Source: Knufia peltigerae (taxonomy: Eukaryota > Ascomycota > Eurotiomycetes > Chaetothyriales > Trichomeriaceae). From it: a stretch of DNA of 64,000 nt. Position numbers and translations under genes: made by a program. The notes under the pieces were generated by a model. It had not been told where the DNA came from, did not search any database, and was given only the letters and a program-made list of their open reading frames with translations. Below, one piece after another: positions 25,772-34,385 of the stretch. The stretch covers positions 1-64,000 of the forward strand of contig JAPDRN010000153.1 of NCBI GenBank assembly GCA_030247855.1, read 5' to 3'. Each line of letters opens with the position of its first letter. Within the stretch, counting starts at the first letter, position 1.

Positions 25772-26788
25772 ATGAATGGAATCATGCAATCGCTGCTGGC
25801 CCTCGTCCTGCTCTGCGGCGCCATGTCCGCACGCGCCGATGAGCTGACTGACCGCCACGCTGTTATCCGGCAAGCCAACGATCTGTTCGAGAAGCAGGAT
25901 TTCGCCGCGCTGGAACGGTTGGGCGAACGCTATCGCACGACAGACCAGCGCTTCGGCAGCGGCGTGTGGAAGCTGTCCACCTACTACGTCGGCATCTCCA
26001 GGGCGTTCGGCATCACCAACCGCGACCCCGCCTACTGGGCTGGCCGCGAGAAGATCGTGCGCACCTGGATCGAACGCCATCCGAAGTCACCGGCGGCGCA
26101 CCTGGCCATGGCCAGGATGCTGTCCAGCCACGCTTGGAGCATTCGCGGCAGCGGTTATGCCAACACGGTCAAGGACGAGGACTGGGGGCCCTTCAAGAGC
26201 TACCAGCAACAAGCCATCGACTACCTGCAGGAGCACAAGGCCATCGTCTCGACCGATCCCTACTGGTACGAGCTGATGGAACACCTCGCCATCGAGCGCA
26301 GCTGGCCATTGGAGCAGTTCATCGCACTGCACGACGAAGGGATCAAACGCTTTCCAGACTATTACCCCCTGTACTTCGCGGCCGTCCGCTACTTCGCGCC
26401 GAAATGGGGTGGCGATGCGCAGGGCCTGGAGATCTACGCACGACGGGTCATGGCACTGGCACCGCCGCGAGATCAGTACATGCTGTATGCGCGCATCTAC
26501 TGGGTAGCCTCGCAGGATGACTACGGCAAACGCCTGTTCGTCGACTCTGCCGTCGACTGGCCAAGCATGAAACGCGGCTTCGAGGACATCCTGGCGCGCT
26601 ACCCGGACGAATGGAACCTGCAGGCGTTCGCCTACTTCGCCTGCCAGGCCAATGATCGGGAAACGGCTCGTGGGCTGGTTGCACAGATCCAGGAGCCCAT
26701 CCTGGCGGTGTGGCGGGATACGGCCGACTACTACCGCTGTTCATTCGCCCTGGACGAAGACACCAACCCGCACCTGGGCGCCCGCTAG
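25772..26788 (+). CDS. Exported DUF4034-type protein of unknown function
   Basis: 338 residues with signal peptide (MNGIMQSLLALVLLCGAMSA, cleavage near ARAD). The mature part is helical and TPR-like: IRQANDLFEKQDFAALERLG, WIERHPKSPAAHLAMARML, AIDYLQEHKAIVSTDPYWYE and FEDILARYPDEWNLQAFAYF. It matches what I know of DUF4034 proteins, which resemble tetratricopeptide solenoids. No partner is apparent: it faces the molybdoenzyme gene convergently and is divergent from the CopL-like gene. Confidence 0.75.
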   Translation: MNGIMQSLLALVLLCGAMSARADELTDRHAVIRQANDLFEKQDFAALERLGERYRTTDQRFGSGVWKLSTYYVGISRAFGITNRDPAYWAGREKIVRTWIERHPKSPAAHLAMARMLSSHAWSIRGSGYANTVKDEDWGPFKSYQQQAIDYLQEHKAIVSTDPYWYELMEHLAIERSWPLEQFIALHDEGIKRFPDYYPLYFAAVRYFAPKWGGDAQGLEIYARRVMALAPPRDQYMLYARIYWVASQDDYGKRLFVDSAVDWPSMKRGFEDILARYPDEWNLQAFAYFACQANDRETARGLVAQIQEPILAVWRDTADYYRCSFALDEDTNPHLGAR

Positions 26789-26842
26789 CGTCAAATACGC
26801 TCGACGTCGCCAGACCTGCTGGCTGGCATACATGGTCCTGCC

Positions 26843-29137
26843 TTACGCAGGCAGGTCGACCTGCTCGACCTGCGCGCGCATCCGTACCGGAATGGATTTC
26901 GCCGCTGGCGTGCCGCTGATGCGGTCGTAGTAGTCCAGCGGCAGCAGCGGGTTCAGCTCCGGGTAGTAGCCCGCCAGCGCACCGCGCGGCATCGGATAGT
27001 CAAGCACGGTCAGGCCTTCGATGCGCCGCGTCACACCATCGTCGCTGATCGTTTCCAGGCTCACCAGGGCTTCCTTGCCGAGCCCGCGCGCCAGACGGTC
27101 TTCGATGTTCATGAACACCACCATGCGGTCGTTGTACACGCCCCGGTAGCGGTCGTTGTAGCTGTAGATGGTGGTGTTGTACTGGTCGTGCGAACGCACG
27201 GTGGCCAGCCGCAGCATCTCCGGGTCATCAACCACCGTGTTCACTTCCAGGCCCGGCATGACCAGGATGTTGGCCTTGCCGTTCGGCGTCGGCCACACGC
27301 GCCGGCGCGGTGGAATATCCAGGTGGAAGCCGTGCAGTGCCTGGATGCGCTCGTTGAAGCCTGCGTAGATGTCAGGGTAGACGGCGGCGATCAGGTCGCG
27401 GATCGGGCCGTAATCGTGCATGTACGCGGCCCAGTCCACCTTGCTGTCCGGCAACGTTGCCATCGCCATCCGGCAGACGATCTCCACCTCCGGCAGCACG
27501 TGCTCGCTGGCCGGCTCCAGCACACCGCGCGACGCCGTCACGTTGGACATCGCATCTTCGATGGTGACGAACTGTTCCCCCAGTGGCGTGCGGATCCACT
27601 CCGAACGCGCCACCACTGGAAGAATCAGCGCGTCGCGGCCATGCACAAGATGACCTCGGTTGAGCTTGGTGGCGATGCCCACGGTCAGTTCCAGCTTGCG
27701 CATGGCTTCGTAGGCGCGTTCGGTATCGGGCACGGCATGGATGAAGTTGCCGCCCATGCCGATGAATACCTTGGCGCTGCCATCCAGCATCGCCGCGATC
27801 GACTCGACCACGTGGTGGCCGTGTTCGCGCGGCGGATCGAAACCGAACACCTGCTGCACGCGATCCAGGTAGCGCGCCGTGGGCTTTTCATCGATGCCGA
27901 CCGTGCGGTCACCCTGCACGTTGGAATGCCCGCGGATCGGGCCGATGCCCGCGCCCGGCTTGCCGAAGTTGCCGCGCAGCAACAGCAGGTTGGCCACCTG
28001 CTGCAGCAGCCGCGAACCCTGCTGGTGCTGGGTCAGGCCCATTCCATAGCAGATGACCGTCGCGCGCGAACGGATATAGATCTGCGCGCAGCGCCGGATC
28101 TGTTCCTGCGCGATGCCCGACACCCGCACGATCTCATCCCAGTCCTGCGCCAGAACATCCTCGCGCAGCGCCTCCAGGCCAACGGTGTGCTCGGCCAGGA
28201 AGGCATGATCCAGTACCTGCTCGCCCTGGGCCTCGCGCTCGAACATCACCTTCATCATGCCCTTGATCAGCGCCAGGTCGCCGCCGATACGGACATGCAC
28301 GAACTCGCTGGTGATCTCGGTGGAACCGAACGTGGCCATCTGCACCACGTCCTGCGGTTCGGTGAAGCGGATCAGCGCACGCTCCGGCATCGGGTTGACC
28401 GCCACGATCGGCACGCCGCGTTTGCGCGCTTCCACCAGGTTGCTCATCATCCGCGGCGAGTTGGTGCCGGTGTTCTGGCCCATCACGAAGATCGCCTCGG
28501 CGTGTTCGAAGTCGTCCAGCACGATGGTGCCCTTGCCCACGCCGATCACCGGCGGCAGGCCACGGCTGGTCGGCTCGTGGCACATGTTCGAGCAGTCCGG
28601 GAAGTTGTTGGTGCCGAACTCGCGCACGAAGATCGAATACAGGAACGCCGCCTCGTTGGGCGTGCGGCCGGAGGTGTAGAACTCGGCCTGGTCGGGGTTG
28701 TCCAAAGCCTGTAGATGGCGGCCAATCAGCGCGAACGCCTCGTCCCATTCGCAGGGCACGTAGTGATCGGTGGCGGCGTCGTAGCGCATCGGTTCGGTCA
28801 GCCGGCCCTGCATCTCCAGCCAGTAATCGGTCTGCGCCATCAGCTCGGTGACGGTGTGCTGGGCGAACAGCTCGCGGGTCACCCGGTGCTGGGTGGCTTC
28901 CCAGGCCAGGGCCTTGGCGCCGTTCTCGCAGAATTCCAGCTTCTTGCGATGATCGGCATCGGGGAACGCGCAGCTGGGGCACTTGAAGCCACCCGGCTGG
29001 TTCATCGCCAGCAGTGCCTTCGATCCTTTGCCGATCACGCTCTGCTGCAGCAGCACCTTGGCGGTCGCACCGGCGGCCCCCCAGCCGCCTGCCGGTTGGT
29101 TGTAGGGCTTGTAACGCGGCGGCTTCTGTTCGGACAT
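26843..29137 (-). CDS. FdhF/YdeP-family molybdopterin oxidoreductase
   Basis: 764 residues from the ATG at 29137, about the length of E. coli YdeP; the open frame upstream of this start overlaps no domain. It shows GGFKCPSCAFPDADHRKKLE near the N-terminus, FYTSGRTPNEAAFLYSIFVR, CSNMCHEPTSRGLPPVIGVG, IFVMGQNTGTNSPRMMSNL, CYGMGLTQHQQGSRLLQQVA and GNFGKPGAGIGPIRGHSNVQ. These are bis-MGD cofactor-binding signatures. No twin-arginine signal is seen, so it is cytoplasmic. The substrate is unknown; YdeP has been linked to acid resistance. Divergent from fdhD, whose product sulfurates such cofactors. Confidence 0.9.
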   Translation of the reverse strand: MSEQKPPRYKPYNQPAGGWGAAGATAKVLLQQSVIGKGSKALLAMNQPGGFKCPSCAFPDADHRKKLEFCENGAKALAWEATQHRVTRELFAQHTVTELMAQTDYWLEMQGRLTEPMRYDAATDHYVPCEWDEAFALIGRHLQALDNPDQAEFYTSGRTPNEAAFLYSIFVREFGTNNFPDCSNMCHEPTSRGLPPVIGVGKGTIVLDDFEHAEAIFVMGQNTGTNSPRMMSNLVEARKRGVPIVAVNPMPERALIRFTEPQDVVQMATFGSTEITSEFVHVRIGGDLALIKGMMKVMFEREAQGEQVLDHAFLAEHTVGLEALREDVLAQDWDEIVRVSGIAQEQIRRCAQIYIRSRATVICYGMGLTQHQQGSRLLQQVANLLLLRGNFGKPGAGIGPIRGHSNVQGDRTVGIDEKPTARYLDRVQQVFGFDPPREHGHHVVESIAAMLDGSAKVFIGMGGNFIHAVPDTERAYEAMRKLELTVGIATKLNRGHLVHGRDALILPVVARSEWIRTPLGEQFVTIEDAMSNVTASRGVLEPASEHVLPEVEIVCRMAMATLPDSKVDWAAYMHDYGPIRDLIAAVYPDIYAGFNERIQALHGFHLDIPPRRRVWPTPNGKANILVMPGLEVNTVVDDPEMLRLATVRSHDQYNTTIYSYNDRYRGVYNDRMVVFMNIEDRLARGLGKEALVSLETISDDGVTRRIEGLTVLDYPMPRGALAGYYPELNPLLPLDYYDRISGTPAAKSIPVRMRAQVEQVDLPA

Positions 29138-29349
29138 GGTCGGGAACCTGCGTTGGTGGAGTGCCTGCCTGCAGTGCCGGGCCCGCGCCCGGCTGCCGTG
29201 GCCAGTCAAGCACGCCGGCAACCGCGGCGCCATAGCCCGGCCGTGGCACAGCAGGCTGTCATGGCAAGGGTTACCGCCACGTCTTCACTGGATGGCTGCG
29301 CTATTCTGCGGGCGTAGCCTGCCCTTCTGCTTTGCCCAGGATGTGCCGC

Positions 29350-30207
29350 ATGCCCGGATCGACGCCGCCCTCCCCTCCGCCCGCCGGCACGGCCCTGCGC
29401 ACGATGCAACGCTGGCGCAGCACAGGGCAGGAGCAACAGGTGGACGTGATCGCCGAAGAAGTACCGGTGGCGATGCGTTACAACGGCGCGGCCTTCGCGG
29501 TGATGATGGCCACGCCGTGCGACCTGGAGGATTTCGCCCTGGGCTTCTCGCTCAGCGAAGGATTGATCGAGCGCCCCGATCAGCTGCTGTCCGCCGAGGT
29601 GCAGCCACAACTGGAAGGCATCGAGCTGAAGATGACCGTGTCCGCCGACGCCCCCGGCGCCGCACTGGATCCGGACAACGGGCGCCTGCTGCCTGGCCGC
29701 GGCGGTTGCGGGTTGTGTGGCGCACGTCAGCTGGAAGACGTGCTGCGCCCACTGCCGCCGGTAAAAGACCGCCGCACGTATCAGACGGCTGCCCTGCAGC
29801 GGGCATTGGCTGGGCTGGCCCTACGCCAGCCGATGAATGCTGCCAGTGGTTCGACCCATGCGGCGGCCTGGGCCGATGCCAGTGGCCGCATCGGCTGGGT
29901 GCGCGAAGACGTCGGCCGCCACAACGCGCTGGACAAGCTGATCGGTGCGCTGCACCACAACGAACACAGCATCGATGGCGGCCTGCTGGTGGTGTCCAGC
30001 CGCGCCAGCTATGAAATGGTCAGCAAGGCGGCACGCGCCGGCGCCAGCGTGCTGGCCGCCGTCTCGGCCCCCACCGCACTGGCCATCGATTTGGCCCGCG
30101 GTGCCGGCCTATGCCTGGTGGGTTTCGCCCGCGAAGGGGGCTTCAACGTGTATACCCATCCGGAGCGACTGCAGGGGGATGGCCTGCACGGGCATCCGCC
30201 TGCCTGA
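29350..30207 (+). CDS. fdhD: FdhD, sulfurtransferase for formate-dehydrogenase-type molybdoenzymes
   Basis: 285 residues from the ATG at 29350; ATG 29341 and TTG 29332 are in-frame alternatives. Diagnostic features: AVMMATPCDLEDFALGFSLS, the catalytic GGCGLCGARQ loop (CxxC), REDVGRHNALDKLIGA and VSSRASYEMVSKAARAG. FdhD moves sulfur from the cysteine desulfurase IscS to the molybdenum cofactor. Its position divergent to the FdhF/YdeP-like gene strongly suggests that enzyme is its client. Confidence 0.93.
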   Translation: MPGSTPPSPPPAGTALRTMQRWRSTGQEQQVDVIAEEVPVAMRYNGAAFAVMMATPCDLEDFALGFSLSEGLIERPDQLLSAEVQPQLEGIELKMTVSADAPGAALDPDNGRLLPGRGGCGLCGARQLEDVLRPLPPVKDRRTYQTAALQRALAGLALRQPMNAASGSTHAAAWADASGRIGWVREDVGRHNALDKLIGALHHNEHSIDGGLLVVSSRASYEMVSKAARAGASVLAAVSAPTALAIDLARGAGLCLVGFAREGGFNVYTHPERLQGDGLHGHPPA

Positions 30208-30235
30208 CGGGCGCCCTCAGCGGATGGACTGGCTG

Positions 30236-30796
30236 CTACGCCTTCCGGGACTGCTCGGGAGAGAGCAGCCCGCCGATCCGCTCGGTCAACTGTGCGCGCA
30301 CCTTCTCGTCCAGCTGGCCTCCGTACATGGCCTCGTAGATCCACAGGCCGTCGGCGGCCAGCCGCGCCACGAAATTGTCCAGCACCGCAGGGTCGTCGCT
30401 GCCGGCGGCCGGTGGCGAAGGTGCCCAGCGCTGCACCACCGGTGCCCACGGCCGCTCGCTGGGGAACTCAGGGCCCACCGAGTCCAGCATGAACATCAGC
30501 TCGGCGCGGGTGGCACTCTGCGCCGAAACGCGCACGAAGGTCTGGTAACGCTCCAGCGCAGTGGCCTCGCCAGCCGACTTGCCCAGCAGCGCCTCCATCG
30601 ATGCTTCCCAGCTCTGCACCAGGTGCTCGTCGATGCCACGCAGCAACGCTTCGCGCGACGGGAAGTGGTACAGCAGGCCGCCACGGGTCAACTGCGCCTC
30701 GGCCGCCACCGATTCAAAGGTGACGGCACGCACGCCGTCGCGGTTGATCACGCTGACGGCGGCGTCGAGGATGCGCTCGCGCTTGCTGGTTCTCAT
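30236..30796 (-). CDS. TetR-family transcriptional repressor
   Basis: 186 residues. The N-terminal TetR helix-turn-helix is clear: RERILDAAVSVINRDGVRAV, then FESVAAEAQLTRGGLLYHFP. The C-terminal ligand-binding half is all-helical. Its start is 5 bases from the stop of the MFS efflux gene on the same strand, so pump and regulator form one operon. It is very likely autoregulated at the 32-bp palindrome in front of the MFS gene. Confidence 0.92.
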   Translation of the reverse strand: MRTSKRERILDAAVSVINRDGVRAVTFESVAAEAQLTRGGLLYHFPSREALLRGIDEHLVQSWEASMEALLGKSAGEATALERYQTFVRVSAQSATRAELMFMLDSVGPEFPSERPWAPVVQRWAPSPPAAGSDDPAVLDNFVARLAADGLWIYEAMYGGQLDEKVRAQLTERIGGLLSPEQSRKA

Positions 30797-30800
30797 GCCG

Positions 30801-32333
30801 CTATTTTACGCGATCGGCGGCGCCGTCGCGGCCACCGGCGCGTCCACGCAGCAGGCGCGCGATGATCGCCGCGCCGCCCGCCAGCACCGCACTGATCACC
30901 AGCAGCACGATCTGGTAACCGCGATCGTAGGCCGCGGTTGCAAGGGCAAACCACTCACCCTGCCCCGTGTCACGCGCCACGTGCAACGCCTGGGTGAACC
31001 CCTCGCGCGCAGCGGCGGGAATGTCCACCGACTCCGGCAGGAACGCGCCGTACATCGCAGCGCTGAGGCTGCCCAGCAGCGCGACCGCCAGCAGGCCACC
31101 GAACTCGTAGGACACCTCTTCGACCGATGAGGCCATGCCCGCACGATGCGGCGGCACGTTGTTGAGGATGGCGGTGGACGCCACCGAGATCGCAGCACCC
31201 ATGCCGAAGCCGGTGATCGCCATGCCGGCCACCACCCAGCCCAGGCCATGCGGAAAGCCCAGCGCCACCAGCGCCACACCCACCGCGCCAGCCGCCAGAC
31301 CACCGCAGATCAGTGGGCGAAGGCCGACGCGATGCAGCACGCTGCCGCCCAGCAACGCGCTGGGCAGGCTGCCCAGCGCCGCCACCGATACCAGCAGGCC
31401 GGCCTGCAACGGGCTGAGGCCCGCCACCAGCTGGAAACGCTGGGTGGTGAGCAGCTGCAGCCCGGCCATCGCAAACAGGGTGAACACCGCCGACAGCGTG
31501 CCGGCAAGGAAGGCCGGATTGCGGAAGATGGTGAAATCCAGCAGCGGATACGGCAACTGCTGCTGACGGCGGCTGAAGGCGAAGCCGGCGATGAGCGCCA
31601 GCAGCAGCGAAACAGCGCCCACACCGTACGAGGGCGGCGTAGCGATCAGCGACTTGATCGCCAATACCAGGCCCGACAGGGCGGCCAGTGCCAGCAACGA
31701 GGACAGCAGGTCCCACGGCCGCGTGCTGTCGCGCTGCCCTTCCGGCGCCAGTACCAGGGTCGCGATGAAGGCGACCACCACCACCGGCACGTTGATCAGG
31801 AACACCGAGCCCCACCAGAAGTGCTGCAGCAGCCAGCCGCCGATGATCGGCCCTAGGGCTGCACCGATGATGGCCACCGAACCCCAGATCGCGATGGCGA
31901 TGTTGCGCTCGCGTTCTTCATGGAAGCTGAGCCCGATCAATGCCAGCGTGGCCGGCATCATCGCCGCCGCACCCACGGCGAGGAACGCACGCGCTGCGAT
32001 CAGCTGCCCTGCGGTCGCAGAGAACGCCGCTGCCAACGAGGCGATGCCGAACACCACCAGGCCGACCAGGAACATCCGGCGGTGGCCGATACGGTCGCCC
32101 AGGGTGCCAGCGCCCAGCAGCAGGCCGGCCATCACCAGCGGATAGGCGTTGATGATCCACAGCGCCTGCCCGGCACTGGCCGAGAGCTCCTCGGTCAGGG
32201 TTGGCAGCGCCGTGTACAGCACCGAGTTGTCCAACGTGACCAGCAGCAGGCCGGCGGCGACGGTGAACAGCAGCGACCAGCGTCGGGCGCGCGGCAGGGA
32301 CGGAGCACCGTCCAAGGGCGGGGAGAGAGCCAT
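30801..32333 (-). CDS. DHA2-family MFS multidrug efflux transporter (EmrB/QacA-like)
   Basis: 510 residues from the ATG at 32333 (CCAGG six bases upstream). An earlier in-frame ATG at 32363 lies inside the operator and has no SD. Fourteen hydrophobic segments; motif D1-like LDNSVLYTALPTLTEEL in segment 1, motif A GTLGDRIGHRRMFLVGL after segment 2, and motif C-like AIIGAALGPIIGGWL in segment 5. These are proton antiporter signatures of the 14-TMS drug:H+ family. Likely exports hydrophobic or cationic drugs across the inner membrane, with synthesis set by the downstream TetR protein. Confidence 0.92.
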   Translation of the reverse strand: MALSPPLDGAPSLPRARRWSLLFTVAAGLLLVTLDNSVLYTALPTLTEELSASAGQALWIINAYPLVMAGLLLGAGTLGDRIGHRRMFLVGLVVFGIASLAAAFSATAGQLIAARAFLAVGAAAMMPATLALIGLSFHEERERNIAIAIWGSVAIIGAALGPIIGGWLLQHFWWGSVFLINVPVVVVAFIATLVLAPEGQRDSTRPWDLLSSLLALAALSGLVLAIKSLIATPPSYGVGAVSLLLALIAGFAFSRRQQQLPYPLLDFTIFRNPAFLAGTLSAVFTLFAMAGLQLLTTQRFQLVAGLSPLQAGLLVSVAALGSLPSALLGGSVLHRVGLRPLICGGLAAGAVGVALVALGFPHGLGWVVAGMAITGFGMGAAISVASTAILNNVPPHRAGMASSVEEVSYEFGGLLAVALLGSLSAAMYGAFLPESVDIPAAAREGFTQALHVARDTGQGEWFALATAAYDRGYQIVLLVISAVLAGGAAIIARLLRGRAGGRDGAADRVK

Positions 32334-32360
32334 GGAAACCTGGATGGGAAGGGGTACGTC

Positions 32361-32392
32361 CATAACTATACAGGATGTCCTGTATAGTTATG
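32361..32392. promoter_or_regulatory. 32-bp perfect palindromic operator of the MFS-TetR operon
   Basis: CATAACTATACAGGA (32361-32375), centre TG, then its exact reverse complement (32378-32392). The minus-strand TATAGT at 32370-32365 can serve as -10 box about 32 bases ahead of the MFS start, so repressor binding here would block the promoter. Size, symmetry and position fit a TetR operator. Confidence 0.85.
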
Positions 32393-32456
32393 AATGTCCC
32401 AGCGGACGCCATTCAGCTTCCGGGAGGCGCCATACCCGCTGCCGCAAGGCCCTGGC

Positions 32457-33215
32457 TTACCTGCATTCCCCGGGCAATGCCGCGACCGCCTGCACTATCG
32501 GGTCCTGCATGGCGTGTCCCACCGCGGCATCCAGCTCGCCACGCAGATGGCCGTGCTGCCGCTGCATCTCGTCTTCGCACAACGCACGCACCCGCGCACG
32601 AGCGTTGCTGCGCAGTGTGCTGCAGCGCCAATCCACCCCTCCCAGCGGCAGCACCGAATAGACCACGCTGTTGCAGGCGTTGCCGGCGCGCTCTGGCAGC
32701 GGGCGCCCGCCAAAGTCACGCGGCACGATGCTGCGCTGCGGGTCGAAGTAGCTGTCCGGGAAGGTGCGTGCGTACTGATCGATATCCACCTCGACACTGC
32801 CGCCATCGCCTGCCGGCAGGCGCAGTGGCTGGCCGCAGCCGGTGGCGTCGGCGCGGTGCTGGATGTACTGGTAGATCGGTCGGTCCAGGCTCGCATCCTG
32901 CGTGGTCACGGTGCTCACCGCCGCCAGCACCGGCAGCGACGCACGGTTGGCCATGCGCGCAAGCACTCCCGCCTGCGCCGGTTCGCAGCGGTCGCGCAGC
33001 GTCGCCACCAGCAGGAACAGCAGGTCATCACGAAAGGCTTTGTCGGCAGCCAGGTAATGTTCGATGCGTGCCTGCGCTTCCGCCGCCGGTGCGGGAAATG
33101 CCACTACCGGTGGCAAAGGCGCGTGCGTTGCGTTCCACAGCAGCGCCACGCCGGTCCCTGCCAGCAGCAGCACCACCATCAGCAGCGCGACGGTGCGTGC
33201 GCGGAGCTTCGTCAT
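32457..33215 (-). CDS. Membrane-anchored protein of unknown function, last gene of zinc operon
   Basis: 252 residues with one N-terminal transmembrane or signal-anchor segment (TVALLMVVLLLAGTGVALLW) and a periplasmic remainder with four cysteines (DRCEP, TGCGQP, NACNSVV, WRCST). No family is recognised. The ATG overlaps the preceding DUF3299 gene by ATGA, so it is translationally coupled to the predicted zinc-uptake operon and is probably a periplasmic accessory factor. Confidence 0.75.
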   Translation of the reverse strand: MTKLRARTVALLMVVLLLAGTGVALLWNATHAPLPPVVAFPAPAAEAQARIEHYLAADKAFRDDLLFLLVATLRDRCEPAQAGVLARMANRASLPVLAAVSTVTTQDASLDRPIYQYIQHRADATGCGQPLRLPAGDGGSVEVDIDQYARTFPDSYFDPQRSIVPRDFGGRPLPERAGNACNSVVYSVLPLGGVDWRCSTLRSNARARVRALCEDEMQRQHGHLRGELDAAVGHAMQDPIVQAVAALPGECR

Positions 33216-33841
33216 CGGGTGATCGTAGAAAGCGTCGCCGCGGCTGCGTCATAGGACGCGCTGGCGATGTCCGCCTCGAAGTGCTTCACCTGCAGGCGCC
33301 CTGACAGCCGGTAGGGGTCCCACAACGCGCCCATCGTGATGGGGGTGGCCAGGGTCACATGGATGATCTGGTTCGGCGGTGGCGGCGGTACGTGGATGCA
33401 TGCGCCATAGAACGGCACGAACAGCAGTTCGTCCACCTGCCCGGCGTCGTTCATCGCCAGCGGCACCACATAGCCATCCAGGTCCAGCGCCCCCCCATCC
33501 ACGCCATCGACCACCGCCGACGAGCCGAACTGCTGCGCGCGCACAGGGCTGGAATGATCGATGGCCTGCCCGGGCAGCGAGCCCGAACCGGAGTCGTCGA
33601 TCAATCCGCCTACCCCATCCATGCCGTTGCCACGCGACAGCCCGATCTGCGGCGGTGGACGCTGGAAGCTGTCCTCCCCGGGCATCAGCGCGTCCCAGCG
33701 GTCGATCACTGCAGACCGCGCCGCTGGCGAAGCTGCAGCGTTGCTGGCCTGTGGTCGCGGGGCCTCCACGGCGGGCCGGCCACAGCTGGTCAGCAGAACA
33801 ACGGCAAGCACACCGGCAAGCACCTTCGCGCTACGGTTCAT
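33212..33841 (-). CDS. DUF3299 lipoprotein, second copy
   Basis: 209 residues. Lipobox LLTSC at the end of the signal peptide. The DUF3299 core is DLDGYVVPLAMNDAGQVDEL followed by LFVPFYGACIHVPPPPPNQI. The GACIH(V)PPPPPNQ Cys/His motif is the family hallmark and a plausible metal site. It is a paralog of the gene just upstream, with which it overlaps by 11 bases. DUF3299 proteins accompany ABC exporters/importers of the ZrgA type, so a role in periplasmic zinc delivery is inferred. Confidence 0.85.
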   Translation of the reverse strand: MNRSAKVLAGVLAVVLLTSCGRPAVEAPRPQASNAAASPAARSAVIDRWDALMPGEDSFQRPPPQIGLSRGNGMDGVGGLIDDSGSGSLPGQAIDHSSPVRAQQFGSSAVVDGVDGGALDLDGYVVPLAMNDAGQVDELLFVPFYGACIHVPPPPPNQIIHVTLATPITMGALWDPYRLSGRLQVKHFEADIASASYDAAAATLSTITR

Positions 33842-34385
33842 AAGGCCTCAATTCGGCGTCGGCCATGCTGTAGGCCGAACCGGCAAGATCATCGTCCACC
33901 CGCTCGGCGCGCAGCACGCCGGCCAGGAAGAACGGCGAGTACATATCGGGCATGGCGATCGGCCGCGGCAGCACCACGTGCACGATCTGGTTCGGTGGCG
34001 GCGGTGGCACGTGGATGCACGCGCCGTAGTACGGCACGAACAGGAACTCGAGCAGACGACCATCTGCCGCGTTGGCCAAGGGCACGACGTAGCCCGGCAG
34101 CCGCACTGCGCGATCCAGCACCGCGTCCACGGTACGGAACGTACCGAACTGGGCCATGCGCCGGTTGCCGCTGTGCTGCACCTCCGGCCCCTCACCGCGC
34201 TCCAGTGCTGCCAGTTCATCGCCCGGCAGCATCTGCAACCAGTCCAGTTCCTGCTCGCTTTCAGTGCCAGCATTGCTCTGCGCCGGCGACGGAGGCAGTG
34301 CCTGCACACCGGTATCGGTCGGCCGCGTGCAGGCGATCAGCAGCATGGTCGCAGCCAGCAGCAACCCGCGGACGCCCGTGCTCAT
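33831..34385 (-). CDS. DUF3299 lipoprotein, first copy
   Basis: 184 residues. Signal peptide with lipobox (LLIAC). Core VRLPGYVVPLANAADGRLLE then LFVPYYGACIHVPPPPPNQI, the same Cys/His motif as its downstream paralog. The N-terminal linker differs between the two copies. Its start overlaps the permease stop (34382-34385, ATGA). Tandem DUF3299 genes suggest a heterodimeric or two-step periplasmic factor working with the ABC transporter. Confidence 0.85.
   Translation of the reverse strand: MSTGVRGLLLAATMLLIACTRPTDTGVQALPPSPAQSNAGTESEQELDWLQMLPGDELAALERGEGPEVQHSGNRRMAQFGTFRTVDAVLDRAVRLPGYVVPLANAADGRLLEFLFVPYYGACIHVPPPPPNQIVHVVLPRPIAMPDMYSPFFLAGVLRAERVDDDLAGSAYSMADAELRPYEP

Noticed and set aside
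25411..25842. A plus-strand frame with a protein-like stretch (YLVSLDYNAKRW) upstream of the DUF4034 gene
   Set aside because: Only about 40 residues look protein-like, there is no SD, and the rest is Arg/Pro-rich and runs into the next gene. Could be a decayed fragment, but cannot be supported.
32375..33304. A plus-strand frame starting at the ATG at the right edge of the 32-bp palindrome
   Set aside because: Antisense to the 252-residue operon gene, Pro/Arg/Ala-rich, without SD.
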